Source of the DNA: Blumeriella jaapii
Lineage: Eukaryota > Ascomycota > Leotiomycetes > Helotiales > Drepanopezizaceae
DNA length: 64,000 nucleotides
Reading direction: 5' to 3'
Assembly: GCA_009599575.1 (NCBI GenBank)
Contig: VWND01000007.1
Location: 1,373,501 to 1,437,500 of the forward strand
This document shows, in pieces, positions 1-14,810 of this stretch (position 1 is its first letter; every line of letters starts with the position of its first letter). A model generated the notes under the pieces. The model saw only the letters and a program-made list of their open reading frames with translations, ran no database searches and had not been told where the DNA came from. A program made the position numbers and the translations under genes.

Positions 1-472
1 CAAGTACTGTCTGTCCAGTAAGTTGACGTTACTTTTTGTACCCGACCAACCTCTGTCCCAAAAGATGCCAAAAATATCACATTCACCTCCTCGTACAGTA
101 CGTACGGCGTCGCCCTGCCCAGCCCAGCCCCTCCCACGCAAGCAAGCACCAAGCAGCCACGCAGCCAAGCAGCCAAGCAGCGCGCCAGCCAACCAGCCAA
201 CCCCAGCCAACCCAACCCAACCACCCACCTCCTCGCCATAAAGTCACTTCCTCCATCCAGCACCTGCACCCGCACCCGCACCCGCACCAGCACCAAACAC
301 CATCGTCTTCCATCCCATCTCGCAACCCTCAACCCTCAACCCTCAACCTACATACAACCCACAACCCAACACCACTTCACATCCGCCCCCCCCATCGCGC
401 AGACCGACCATCGCACACTCCCCCACAGATCTACACCCGTCCAAGACAAACCCTCACAACTGCCTCTTCACA
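1..472 (+). promoter_or_regulatory. Upstream region and 5' leader of SNC1
   Basis: This stretch is C-rich and pyrimidine-biased, with short direct repeats (ACCCGC copies near 267-290, CCCTCAA copies near 322-343) and a GTAC-rich palindrome at 92-107. Long frames on both strands come only from base bias and show no domain. It is best read as promoter and 5' untranslated leader of the synaptobrevin gene starting at 473. Confidence 0.5.
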
Positions 473-1505
473 ATGGCCACCGCCGGCGACAGACCCTACG
501 ATCCCTACATCCCAGCCGACCAAGCCCCCGCTGGAGGGAACGCGGCTCCGGGCAACCAGAGAACCGCGGCGCTCCAAGCTGTAAGTTGACCCTGTCTTTC
601 CGAGTGGTGCACCTTTCTGGGGAGTGTCCTGCCTGCCTGCCTGCCTGCCCGCCTGCCCTGGACCGCGAGAGGTCGTTGATGCCACGATGGCGATTCGACG
701 CGGCCGGTCCCCGGTCCGTCCGCGCAACGAGCGCCGACAGCAAAAGCCATCCGGACGCTCCCTGCTGCCCTCGCAACGCAGATGTCGGTGAAGACGATGG
801 GCATGGCGAGGACGGCATCGCGATGCGGCGCGGGTCGGGCGACGGGTGCGACAGCCTTCGACATGCCGCAGACGGGTTTCAGCCGCAACGGGTCCACGGC
901 TGCGGAACCAGCCTGCATCGCGCCCAAGGCCAAAGGTCTCGCTGCGAATCGGCGAATCTGCGAACACCGGAAAACGCGGCAACGCGATGGCGCAGACATC
1001 AATCACGACCGAACCGGGACCTGCCTTCCCAGCCCGCACAAGCCCCATCGCAGGACGCGGTTTGCTCAGCCGTGGCACTCGACACGGGCCATGGCTACGG
1101 GAATCGCGCTTCATCAGTGTTGCTGCGCTACATGTGCTGACGGGGTGGTCAATAGCAAATCGATGACACGGTCGGCGTCATGCGCGAGAACATCAACAAG
1201 GTCTCCCAACGTGGCGAGCGCCTCGATTCCCTCCAAGACAAGACCGACAACCTCGCTGTATCCGCGCAGGGCTTCCGTCGTGGCGCCAACCGAGTGCGCA
1301 AGCAGATGTGGTGGAAAGGTATGCGAGACCTCGGTCGTGGCGAGGAAACCCGGCTCACAACGTGATAGACATGAAGATGAGAATGTGCCTGATTTTCGGA
1401 ATCATCGTCTTGCTCATTATTATTATTGTACCAGCTGGTAAGTGGATTCCCCCGCGTCCGGACCCAGAGCATGGCTGACCCCTCTCAGTCGTGGCTACTA
1501 GATAA
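473..1505 (+). CDS. SNC1: Synaptobrevin / VAMP R-SNARE (Snc1 homologue)
   Basis: This is the vesicle R-SNARE that pairs with plasma-membrane Q-SNAREs in exocytosis and endocytic recycling. Four exons (473-580, 1156-1318, 1369-1437, 1489-1505) give 118 aa. The N-terminus is short, disordered and Pro/Gly-rich. The SNARE coiled coil runs from about residue 32 to 90 and begins [15 protein letters not shown]; Arg55 in KVSQRGERL is the zero-layer arginine. A C-terminal anchor (about residues 96-114, rich in I/L/V) ends VVATR. Length and domain order match fungal Snc1. The start is the only ATG that splices in phase to the SNARE core. Intron 1 is long (575 bp) and GC-rich with CTGC repeats; introns 2 and 3 are about 50 bp. 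All junctions are GT-AG. Identity is secure; expression was not assessed. Confidence 0.95.
581..1155 (+). other. Long first intron of SNC1
   Basis: The 575-bp intron (GTAAGT...TAG) lies between codons 36 and 37. It is GC-rich and contains a CTGC/CCGC tetranucleotide run at about 628-658. Frames that run through it on both strands have no recognisable domain and are treated as chance. Confidence 0.8.
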
Positions 1506-2057
1506 GTGCACATAACACCGTGAGAGCGGCGAGTCGGCGGGTGTTGAGATGCTCTTGAATGCGCATCCCGGTCACATAAGTGCTATGGGCGCTGGGATTG
1601 CTGATCCTGTTTGCGTACGGGCCCTCGCCGGGCTGGTGCAAGCAGGACCAACGACGGTTTTAGCGATTTCGGAGTTTTTCGTCCTGATGTTCATGGGTTT
1701 CTTTTCTCGAAGGCGCAGTGTCCCGTGTGAGGGTCGCATAGGGTTGTTCTGTCTCCATCTCAAATCTAGACAGTCGGCTCCTTGGATGGCACCTTGTGTC
1801 ACGTAGGAATTTGGGGGCATGGGAGCTCATCGAGGATTCCTGCCATCGAAGGGAGGTATCTTTGGTCAAGTGTGATAACGAGGTTATGTATGTACTGCAC
1901 TGGATCTGCCTTTTTTTTTCCTTTTTTTTTTTTTGCCAACCCATGTACATCGTCGTTTTTATTGCTCTGGTGACATGCACACAGTGCTGTAAGTACTTTC
2001 ATTACCTTTTACAGTGGAAAAAACGTCGTACAGCATAGCATGTACAGTATGTACATA
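1506..2057. other. Intergenic, no gene seen
   Basis: This is the 3' flank of SNC1. It has two T-rich runs near 1912-1934 and a GTAC-rich palindrome just before the mobile element at 2058. Short frames here resemble no family. Confidence 0.5.
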
Positions 2058-2650
2058 CAGTACGTGGACACATGAATGTGCGCGTGTGAATCGGACGGTT
2101 ACTTATTACAACCGCCATATTTCTCGACGTTTTTAACAAATTCTTTTTTACCAACTTTTACGACGATAGCATTTATATGTAATATAATACTCTAACTTAT
2201 AAAGCACTTTTTATTTAGCTATAGTTTCGTAATATAAGTCTGAAATTAGTGCTTTTTTACCGGATTTTAACCCGATCAAAAATCTTTAGAAAATGCTTAA
2301 AACAATTTTTTTTAAATTTAAATCAAAGCTAATAGTTATAAAAAACAATAATGTAACATAACTATTTTTAACAAAAACCGCGTAAAAAGCGTTAAAGCTC
2401 CTGGAAGATCAGTTGTCAAATAAGCTAGCGAAAGGCATGCAAAAGAGAATAAACGCTGTTAAGGCTGCAAATGGATGGTATACTAGATACTGGTTGAAAC
2501 CGAATATTCTTTTGATTTTCAGCTTTAATTTAAGCTATTTGTATTTAAAATCGATTAATTAATGGTGGAGTTATGAAGTTGTAAAAGTAGAAGAATTTTG
2601 TTGGGGTAACGACTATTTACTGACGCGCACATTCATGTGTCCACCCACTG
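2058..2650. mobile_element. AT-rich MITE with 28-bp terminal inverted repeats and TA duplication
   Basis: The 593-bp element is sharply AT-rich against GC-balanced flanks. Its left end (2058-2085) and the reverse complement of its right end (2623-2650) match at 26 of 28 positions; both start CAGT and share the core GTGGACACATGAATG. Each end is bordered by a TA (2056-2057 and 2651-2652), the target duplication made by Tc1/mariner/pogo transposases. No intact transposase frame is present, so it is a non-autonomous or decayed copy. The AT bias would fit RIP mutation, but that is inference. Confidence 0.8.
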
Positions 2651-5875
<3,225 letters not shown>

Positions 5876-6916
5876 AGAGAGGTAGCTAGCTAGCGGAGTG
5901 AGCGGGACGGCGCAATTTGCCTACGTGCTGGGATGTAAAAGCCTAATGACATTTTCCATCTTTCTTTTGGGTTTGACTTTGGCGATGAACAGGCTGGAAT
6001 GGGCTTGCTGGTTTTGGCTTTGACTTTCTAACTTTGGAGGATGGTGGCGGCTACGCATTTCGACCAAGCTGGGTGCTGTCAAAACGACCACGTTGTTTCG
6101 GGCCGGGGGCCAGGGGAGGGAGAGAGGGCGAGGGCAGAGATGGCATAGTAGACGATGAGAATAGAGAAGCGAACATACGCACGATGTTGACCTACTTGAC
6201 ATTGATGGTTTTCCGACTGTCCTGCTTGCGTCTTGCCGCGAGACGAGGAAGAGGAGGAGGCTGGCTCGCTTAACTCACCTTCTTCGCTGGACCCGACTTG
6301 ACTCGACTTGACCTATCCATTCTCTCCCGCCTCCGTCTCCGGTCGCTTCTTGGTGCTCGGTACCTGCCCGCCTACCTACCTCCCTAACCTCCCTAACCTC
6401 CCATCCCCGGCTTCACGCCGTGCGGAGTCATGGTTGGGACCGCTTCAATCGCATCACATCACCAGCTAGCCAGCTACAGCACAGCACAGCACAGCACAGC
6501 ACAGCACAGCACAACACAGCACCTCGCGTTGCGTTGCGTTCCAGGGTTCGGTGTTCAGTGGTCACGCGGGCCGTCGGTCGCGGAGTCTGGGATGTTCATT
6601 TCGCTTCGTCTCGTTTTCCTTCCTGCCCTGGTGGCTAGATAGAGCAACGCTTCTTCTAGACTACGTACAGACATACAGTACCTGGACGCGCTGCGCACGG
6701 GAAACGAGGAGGAAGGCAGGCAGGCAGGCAGGCAGGTAGGCAGGCAGGCAGGCAGGTAATCGAAAACTTCATCGATCGCAAGGGCAGATCTGGCCAGTGG
6801 CCAGTAGCCAGTAGTCAGTAGCCAAGGGGCAAGTAGCAAGCAGAGCAGGCCAGAGCAGAGCAGAGAAGAGTAGAGAAAGACACGTCTATTGATCGTGAGT
6901 GAGCATGAAGAAGAGC

Positions 6917-6967
<51 letters not shown>

Positions 6968-7061
6968 AAGACAGCGCCGAATCCCCAATCGCCAGAAACC
7001 GAGCCTCGTGTTCATGGCGGAGGAGAGGAGATGAGCGGTGTTCAAGTGTGCTCGATTGAGA
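5876..7061. repeat. Intergenic region with several simple repeats
   Basis: No gene is recognised. The region holds a CAGCA-type run (6476-6520), a GGCA tetranucleotide run (6713-6757) and a CAGA run (6916-6967), plus short direct repeats such as CCTACC/CCTAACCTCC near 6372-6402. It lies between the converging 3' ends of ARG5,6 and the SDR gene. Confidence 0.7.
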
Positions 7062-8431
7062 TTAGTTGCCAGCGCCGCGGACGAGGTCGATCTGCTCGGA
7101 GAGCAGGGCGTTGTTCGTTGGGCCGGCGGAGGGTGGGCCTTCGGGGGTGACGTAGGCTTTGGTCATGCCACCGTCGACGAGGAAGTCCTGTGCCGTGTTA
7201 GCTTGATCGCATTTCGCTCACGTCGATTGCATTGGGCGAGCGAGAAAGACTCTGAAGGGAAGGGGAGCAAGTGACGCGTCGGAAGGACTCTGGAGAGAGG
7301 GGGAGCGCTCGACGTACCTGACCGTTGACGAAGCTCGACTCGTCGCTAGCCAAGAACAGCACGGCGTTCGCCTGCTCGATGGCCTCGCCGAAACGGCCAG
7401 ATGGCAGATGGATCTCGCGTCTCAATCGCTTGGCCTTGTCATCACCCAGCCAGTCCTGCAACAGGGGCGTGTTGAGCGGCGCCGGGCACAGCGCGTTGAA
7501 GCGCAGTCCCTCGCGCGCGTGCACGATGGCCAGCTCTCGCGTCAGGGCCAGCACAGCGCCCTTGGACGCCGTGTAGGCGAGTTGAGGCGTGGCCGAGCCG
7601 ACCAGCGCCACGACGGAGGCCGTGTTGATGATGGAGCCCTTGGTCTTCTTGAACTTGCGCATCGAGAGCACGGCGTGCTTGCAGCCAAACCACACGCCCT
7701 TGACGTTGATGGCCTGCGTCAGGTCCCAGATCTTCTCGGGCGTGTCGATGGCGTCGGCGTCGTCGGCGTGCATGATGCCGGCGTTGTTGAACATGATGTC
7801 GACGCCGCCCCAGGCATCAACCGCCTCGACCAGAGCTTGCACGTCGGCCTCCTTGGAGACGTCGCAGACCTGTGTGAAGTTGTCAGGGGGGGTCAGGTGA
7901 GGTTGAGAGAGGGAAGAGGAGCGAGTGAGTACCTTGGTCTCGATCTTGTGGGCGGAGGGAATGAGTTGCTTGAGTTTCGCGGCGGCTTTCTCGAGCGCTC
8001 CTGCGGAGATGTCGGCCATCACGACATTGGCGCCTTCGCGAGCAAAGAGGATGCATGTCTCGAGACCGATACCACTAGAAAGGCCGTAAGCAGGTGTTCT
8101 CCCCACGTCAGGCTTTGGGCAGAGACCGCGAGGCCAGTCGTGGTCGCGTGTAGCTCTCGCAGAGCGTGGAGCCTCTCCTCTGTCCATAGGTAGACATCGA
8201 GGCGTGGTGCTCCATCACGTGTTCCCCCATTCCAGGTAAGTCCTCTATCCCTCAATGATGCCGTGATGAGACATGCGACAAAGCCGAAAGTTGCAAAAGG
8301 CGCTGGCTGTCCTGGGGAGAGGAAAGAGAAGCAACCCACCCCGCGGCTCCAGTGACAATGGCGTTCTTGCCGGCCAGTCTTCCCACGCCGATGCTGTTGA
8401 TGGTGTGGGCTCTGCTCGTGGAATCCCCCAT
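7062..8431 (-). CDS. Short-chain dehydrogenase/reductase (SDR), FabG-like
   Basis: This is an NAD(P)-dependent oxidoreductase of the classical SDR family; the substrate is unknown. Four exons, in coding order 8431-8340, 8074-7933, 7869-7318 and 7187-7062, give 303 aa with consistent phase. Splicing of exons 1 and 2 creates the nucleotide-binding motif TGAAGGIG. The usual family marks follow: NNAG, the catalytic Ser in INTASVVAL and the YxxxK pair in AYTASKGAV. The C-terminus reads DFLVDGGMTKAYVTP and continues to RGAGN. The first intron is long (265 bp), the others 63 and 130 bp. No neighbour suggests its pathway. Confidence 0.88.
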
Positions 8432-9809
8432 CTTGATGGCTTCTAAGAGTCTGTAGCGTACGCGGCTCCGTTGCGGTCAAGTGCGTGTATGATTGTGATA
8501 TTGGTGATGTTCAGTAGAGATTCCGCAGCTTGAACCTGCACTTGACAATACAGGGTCTCGCTTATGCAAGATGATACATGTACATCGACGGACTTACAGC
8601 TAGGGGCGATAAGAGCAGATGTGACGGACGGGAGTTACTGTAGTGCTCTGTGGTATCGAATATCGAGTATCGTGGATTGTGTGTGTCGTGATGGTATTGG
8701 AAGAAAGACAGAGATCACTTGTTCAATGTTGCTAGCTAATGCGTTTGGGTAGCATCGAATAATCTGCCTACCTTTTAAAACAACGGAATCAAAACGATCG
8801 TGTATTTTAAATTGCAAAACACGCGAGAGATCAATTGGTAATATGTGCAGTACTGTAACACACCATTCCGTGACATTTCGGCCTCTTTGGCCCTTCTAGC
8901 TCGGCTATCTGTGGCATCTTCTCCTCGCTTAAGCGAATACATCACGATGTACTGCATGTACTGTACTGTATTGTAATGTAGCTCGACTAGTCTCCTGGTG
9001 GTGCCTGGTACAAACCCTCAGCTCTTTTGATGGTAATTAATCTCTCTCTCCTGAGATGAAACATAGCTTTTTTGCATATGAAGAGGGTTTGGAAAGCCAA
9101 AATTAAGCACTTGATACGAAGCAGCTCTTAATAACTTTCCGGCGATTTCGAGCAAAATTAGAAACAAACCAGTGCGATTTGCTTGAACGACGCAATTACT
9201 ATAAGGTTCCAAAGGATTGCATCATAGAAGGGGTTTTTGTGTATCGAAAGAATACAATAGCTCGATAAATCGAAGTCAACGGTGCAGCCCGCAGCTGTAC
9301 TGTAACAACGAAAAAAAAGTGCTAGCATTATTCTATACATGGCAGCAATAAGCGACATGCCGGTGTAAGTTATTTACGTGCGAAAGAAAGCTTGCGATTT
9401 GGCTCGATTATAAAATGTTTTGCAAAGAATTACAAAAAAAAAAAAGGATTACAATACCGCGTACCTAAAGATCAGCAATGTACGGATTAACAAGCTTTTC
9501 TTTCATCGTGATTCTCACTCTTGTTGATACGTATAAACAAGCTTTTGTAGACGTTGTATGCAAATCATCTACTTCCCTTAAAGGTCTTCGGACTGCAGCG
9601 TTGCAAGCTCGCTATTCGCTAGACAATAATCAATATCATCGTCATCATCATCATCATCATCATTACTGTAACATCATCGTCTTAAGCATTCGCAACCTTG
9701 AACCTCACACCCCACTGACAATTCTTCCTCCACAAACTCACCTTACCAAGCTTCAATCAAAAATACCTGCCCCTCGTACACCCTCCCACACGAGCTTCCG
9801 TACAATACA
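8432..9809. other. Intergenic, partly AT-rich, no gene seen
   Basis: Between divergent genes. From about 9020 to 9480 the sequence becomes AT-rich with homopolymer A runs (near 9312 and 9434). A GTAC-rich repeat lies at 8949-8980 and a CAT/ATC run near 9642-9664. I looked for terminal inverted repeats around the AT-rich part and found none. The promoter of the glutamine-synthetase-like gene is expected in the last few hundred bases. Confidence 0.5.
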
Positions 9810-11434
9810 ATGACGGAGCAAGAAATCACCCTCGAATCGCTACCCGAGCTGCTGCAAAATGATACCAAGGTCAAGCTGGCGGGCGTCGACGTCGACGGCA
9901 TCCTACGCGGCAAGCTGATCTCCAAGAAGAAGTTCTTGAGCGTCGCAAAGGAGGGCTTCGGCTTCTGCTCCGTGATCTTTGGCTGGGATATGCATGACCA
10001 GACCTACTTCCGCGAGCTCAAGATCAGCAACGCGGAGAACGGCTACCATGATCTCATTGCCATTCCAGATCTGAGCAGCTTCCGGAGGATACCGTGGGAG
10101 GACAATGTCCCTCTCTTCTTGATCTACTTCAAGGACCCAGACTCGGGAGAGGCGGTCAGCGCGTGCCCGAGAGGTCTGCTGAAGACCACGGTGGAGAAAC
10201 TACATGCGAACGGCTATGGTGCGATGGCTGGAGGTAGCTTTCACGCATGTATTTGGTCACAGCCATTCTTTGCTGACAATACCCGCAGCTGAATATGAGT
10301 TCTTCCAATTCAAAACCCCCTCTGCAGATGGTGGTACGGGACCTCTCGCGGAACGAAACACATCTTCGACCGCGACGTTCCTGAAAACCAACCCCGTCGA
10401 TGCGCTCCCCTCCCTGACCGAGGGCATGTTCGGCTACAGTTTGACTCGACCGATACAGAACAAAGATTACTACTACGGTATTTTCGATGCTTGCGAGAAG
10501 TTCGACTGCGGAATAGAAGGATGGCACACCGAGAGTGGACCAGGAGTCTTTGAGGCTGCCTTGTCATTTGGAGAGATCCAACAAATGGCAGACAAAGCTG
10601 GGCTGTTCAAGTCAGTAGTTCTGCGGAATCTGCGAGGCACACGCTAACAAATCCAGGTACGTGGTGAAATCGATAGCGACAGGTTATGGCATTACGCCCT
10701 GCTTCATGGCGAAACCCAGACAAGGCCTCCCCGGAAACAGCGGGCATATGCACGTCTCGATCGTGGACAAGAAAGGCAAGAATCTCTTCTTTCGCGAGGA
10801 GAGAGATACGCAGGCGGAATGGAAAGACATCGAGAACCTCTCAGACATGGGCCGGCATTTCCTCGCAGGCCTGCTCGAAGGCCTCCCAGACATCATGCCC
10901 CTCGTAGCACCCACCGTGAACTCGTACAAGCGCCTCGTGGAGAACTTCTGGGCGCCCGTCACCGTGTCCTGGGGATTGGAACACCGGGCGGCCTCCATCC
11001 GACTCATCGCGCCGCCAACATCCAAGCCCGGCGCCACGAGATTCGAAGTCAGAGTGCCGGGCGCGGACGCAAACCCGTTCTACGTTCTGGCAGCTATCCT
11101 GGCTCTCGGTTGGCGCGGCGTGGAGAAGAAGCTGGAGATCAAGCAGCCGCCGCTGGGCAAGGGACAGGACGTCGGCGGCAAGGCAGACCCCGGTGTACGA
11201 CTGGCGAAGAGCCTGAAGGAGGCCACGGAGAGGTTCATGAGGCCGGAGAGCGTCGCGAGAGAGGTGTTCGGAAATGAGTTTGTGGAGCATTACGGAGGCA
11301 CGAGAGAGCACGAGATCCGGCTGTGGGATGAAGCCGTAACAGACTGGTACGAAACCCATGTGAACCGCACACCGTGCTCGCAGGTGTACGAAGAAGTGCT
11401 AAACTGCAAACAGGGAGGTGCGGAGATACATTGA
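9810..11434 (+). CDS. Type I glutamine-synthetase-like enzyme
   Basis: It belongs to the bacterial-type (GSI) glutamine synthetase superfamily, which in fungi includes FluG-type and gamma-glutamyl-amine synthetase-like proteins and not the housekeeping GSII enzyme. Three exons (9810-10233, 10289-10610, 10657-11434) give 507 aa. The N-terminal beta-grasp domain starts near residue 20 (VKLAGVDVDGILRGK). The catalytic domain contains AEYEFFQF and ESGPGVFEAAL (metal/glutamate ligands), GNSGHMHVSI (nucleotide/His site) and the Arg-bearing TRFEVRVPGADANPFY. Introns are 55 and 46 bp and remove frame breaks exactly at conserved positions. It likely ligates ammonia or an amine to glutamate; the true acceptor cannot be read from the sequence. 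Confidence 0.88.
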
Positions 11435-12844
11435 GACGGTGTGAGTACCGGGTGGTCTGTTGTCGCCTTGATACTATTTGTGCACTATGTTGCGTGCTCT
11501 GTGAAATTACATCAGGCCAGGCTTTGCTTTTCCCTCTTCTCACCCAGGGGACGTTCCCTTCCGTAAGGTACAGTACCTTGCGGTAGATCTCCGCTTCGAC
11601 GACAATGCGAGGGCGTGTCGAGAGTTGTCATGAGAAGCTGCTGCAGATTTTACGTCCATGGATCCAACTTCCAGCTCCCGAGTTACAACTCACAACACAC
11701 TTTTGCCGCTGAAATCGATGCCCAATCGTCTCCATGATGCCTCCTTCGGATTTCTTGCAATCTTCCAAATTCCAACCTCGAGGCCAATCTGGACTCTGGA
11801 TCCTGGCCGCCCGCCTCGGGAGTTTTCCTTTCCGACCATCCTGCATCTGCACTGCGACGATCTTCCCCATCTCCCCGCGCCTTGACAGGGCGCTAATCAT
11901 CACATCTCAACACTAAGTCTGAATTTGTTGTCTAAGAAGCAGAAAGGGGAAGACGCGGATGTTGAAAACGCGATTTTTTATAGCTGAGTCGGATTTTGGA
12001 TTGGCCCCCGTTGAGACAAGAAGCCCGGTCCCTTGGCAATATCTGGTTCTGAAAAGAGCTGCTGCATGGCGTCGCGGCTCGTACATAACCAGTGTACTGT
12101 ACACAAGAAAGAAAGTACGGTGCTGTGCCTCAGCAATATGATATACCCCGCATTGATCGTGTCTGGACGCCGAAGGGATGATACAGGCTCTCTCCCTCGT
12201 CTCGTAAGTGAGAGTACATGTACAACTTATCACTTGAATGCTTTTTTTTCTCCGTTTATCTACATACCACTAACGTAAGTACTCACAAAAGTCGTACAAA
12301 TGTAGGCCTACACGGTGGTTACATATCTTCAAGAAGAAGCCAGGGTCCAAGCTCAAGCTTCGAGCGATGCAAGAGCTAGCTCATCTCCTGAGGACTCCTG
12401 ATTTCTCATAAAAGCAGCTTTGTCAACTGACCTTGCTAGCCGGATTTCAGGCCCAGGGGAGGCGTCCGCCGGTATTGATTCGCTTCGCTTCGCTTCGCTT
12501 CGCTTGTTGCTCTTTTCGCCCTGACTCAGGTGCTGTGGTGCAAAGCCGGATCATCGAGCTTCCAGGACACAAGTGTCTCTCACGAGCTTTGGTAGCGTCA
12601 ACATGGCGCCGGCGAGGTCCCTCATTGCTCAAGATTTCGTTCTGCGGGATGATGTCCCGATCTTGCACTGTCGCTGCTCAAAGTTATTGTGCCAGTCGCT
12701 CTCTCTTAGCGATTTCGGGAAAGTTGGGTGTCGTGTAGCAGCTCCTATCTGAATGTTGTATAAAGCACTCTGTCCCTGTTTCCCATAGCAACTTTCTCTC
12801 GCCGTATACTTTGACTACTTTTTGCAAGCAGGACTTACTTCAAG
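11435..12844. other. Intergenic, no gene seen
   Basis: This 1.4-kb stretch holds only short unrelated frames. It has a GGTACAGTACC palindrome at 11568-11578 and a CGCTT pentanucleotide run at about 12480-12505. The distal end is the promoter of the ferritin-like gene. Confidence 0.5.
12759..12765 (+). promoter_or_regulatory. Probable TATA box of the ferritin-like gene
   Basis: TATAAAG sits about 80 bp upstream of the ATG at 12845 and is followed by a CT-rich stretch, the usual arrangement for a strongly or inducibly expressed fungal promoter. This is based on motif and spacing only. Confidence 0.5.
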
Positions 12845-13951
12845 ATGCGTTTCACATCCTTCGCCGCCGTTTTGGCCGCCGGCCTCACCATCGCCCATCC
12901 TGTCTCGGAACGCGTTGAGCTTCAGGCCATCGCTGCCGATTTCAATCCTCCTCCTGGAGGCGACAGTATGCCAGAAAATCTTCTACATTCACTCTTGTGT
13001 TTGTTGTCGAGTACAAGTGCTGATCTTAGATCCAGTCGCTATCCTCAACTACGCCCTCACGCTCGAGTACCTCGAGCGCAAGTTCTACGAGGAGGGTCTC
13101 GCGAACTTCACCCAGGCCGAATTCATCGCCGCCGGCTTTCCGGATCCTTTCTACACCAACTTGAAGACCATTGCCGAAGATGAGAAGGTCGGAATTTTCT
13201 CGGCTGAGTAGAATTGGGCAAGTGATTGACTGATACACAGACCCACGTCTCGTTCTTGGCCGGAGCCCTCGGCCAAAACGCCATCCACGAGGCGACGTAC
13301 AAGTTCCCATACACAGACATCAAGTCCTACCTAGGCCTTTCCTCCGTCCTTGAGGGCGTTGGAGTCTCAGCCTACCTGGGAGCTGCCGCCGCAATCGCCG
13401 AGCCCGGCTACCTCACGGCCGCCGGCTCCATCCTCACCGTCGAGTCCCGACACTCTTCGTACATCCGCGCAGCGCTGAACAAAAGCCCTTTCCCCAAGGC
13501 CTTTGACACGCCTCTCGACTTCAACCAAGTCTTCTCGCTGGCCGCGCAATTCATCACCGGGTTCGCACCCGAGGACCCATCCCTCCCTTTCAAGGCCTTC
13601 CCCGCTCTCGCCATCCAGGCGAGCCAGTACCCGTACACGGCCGGCGCCTCGCCCGTCACCTTCTCCGGCGCGAGCAAGAAGGCCATCGAAGCCGGCCTGG
13701 TCAAGCCAGGAGACAAGATCTACGCCGTCTTCTTCTCCGGCCTCGACACCTACTACGTCGAGACCCGCACCACCCGTGGCGACGTGAAGATCGACCGCAT
13801 CCCCAGCGTGAACGGCGACATCCTGCCGCCTTCCGGCCAGGTCTACGTCGTTCTCTCCACCGCTGACGGTAAGGCTGCCAAGGTCCAGGATTCCAACACC
13901 ATCTCTGGCGTTGGCATCCTCGAGGTTCAGCTTGCGAAGGAGAAGTACTAG
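12845..13951 (+). CDS. Secreted ferritin-like domain protein (Rds1-like)
   Basis: Three exons (12845-12965, 13030-13187, 13241-13951) give 329 aa. A clear signal peptide (MRFTSFAAVLAAGLTIA) precedes a ferritin-like helical domain of the fungal stress/starvation Rds1 type: residues about 40-190 include NYALTLEYLERKFY and DEKTHVSFL, carrying Glu/His in the paired E and ExxH pattern of this fold. The C-terminal half (about 200-329) is a beta-rich tail found in the same family. Function is poorly known; homologues respond to stress, nutrient limitation or host contact. Intron 1 (64 bp) and intron 2 (53 bp) are in phase with the family consensus. A TATA box 80 bp upstream suggests regulated expression. 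Confidence 0.85.
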
Positions 13952-14299
13952 ATGGCGTGTCGCGCCTAGCAGACGGAGTTGGAAACGCGCATCGGTAGTC
14001 GAGAAGAAGGGAACACATTCGTATTTCGTATCTTACTTGTATACTCGTGAGAGATAATCTAATGGTGATCTTGCTCCCTTGCGTCGTGACGTGTCGTTCC
14101 ATCGTTACGGCGGATGCCATCCATGCCCGCTTACGCGGCGGCCACTTACTCGTGCTCACTCACGCCTCCTTGAACATGCTTCGTTCATACAGTACATCAT
14201 CCATCATCTCAGCGGCTCGCGGCACGCACAGGCTGGCCTCGCTCAACAACTGTTCAGGTGGAGACGGGAGGAGGAACCTCATGAACGCTACACTGTGTT

Positions 14300-14334
<35 letters not shown>

Positions 14335-14810
14335 CCGACTGGCCAGATATCTAGGCGCTGCTTGTGAATATAGCACCGCTGTTGCGCTTTGCTGGATCTT
14401 CCCGCCGACCGAGTGCTCTGCGTGTTTTTGCTGCTGACAGAAGGGGGTACTTGGGCGTATTTGGTTTTCTTGTGTTGGAGCTAGTTGGGAAGAGGAAGAG
14501 GGGAAAAAAAGACAAAGGAAGGGGACGAAACGAATAAGGAAAAGAGGGGGGCGAATGGAAATGAAAAATTGGACATCGAGAGCCGATCTGAGATTTGGAT
14601 CTCATTCACTCTGGGGGTATGGCGCGTAGCTACTACCAGCTACTGGGTCGAATACGAGGATGAGAGGAGAAGTGCATCCACGACGAAATGGTGACAGCTG
14701 CGTAGTCGAAGACGGAGGTCTTGCAGGGGACTAAGGGAGGTCTCCTTCTCATTACCTAGATTGTTACATCAATCAGTACATCCGACGCACCTACTCAATC
14801 AGACGCCTCT
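13952..14810. other. Intergenic between convergent genes, with a poly-T tract
   Basis: The 3' flanks of the ferritin-like gene and the aldehyde dehydrogenase gene. A 33-base T run occupies 14302-14334. No TIR, target duplication or Pol III boxes were found around it. A purine-rich stretch follows at about 14485-14570. Confidence 0.55.

Noticed and set aside
431..1140. Long frames on both strands through SNC1 intron 1
   Set aside because: They cross the GT-AG intron, show no domain, are rich in Arg/Pro/Gly as expected from GC bias, and overlap each other.
6815..7045. Frame with a repeated SVCL pattern
   Set aside because: It is a translation of the CAGA tetranucleotide repeat.
9018..9480. 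Second AT-rich MITE
   Set aside because: Base composition resembles the element at 2058-2650, but no terminal inverted repeat or target duplication could be found.
14302..14334. Poly-T run as a retroposon tail
   Set aside because: No target duplication, Pol III boxes or element body next to it.
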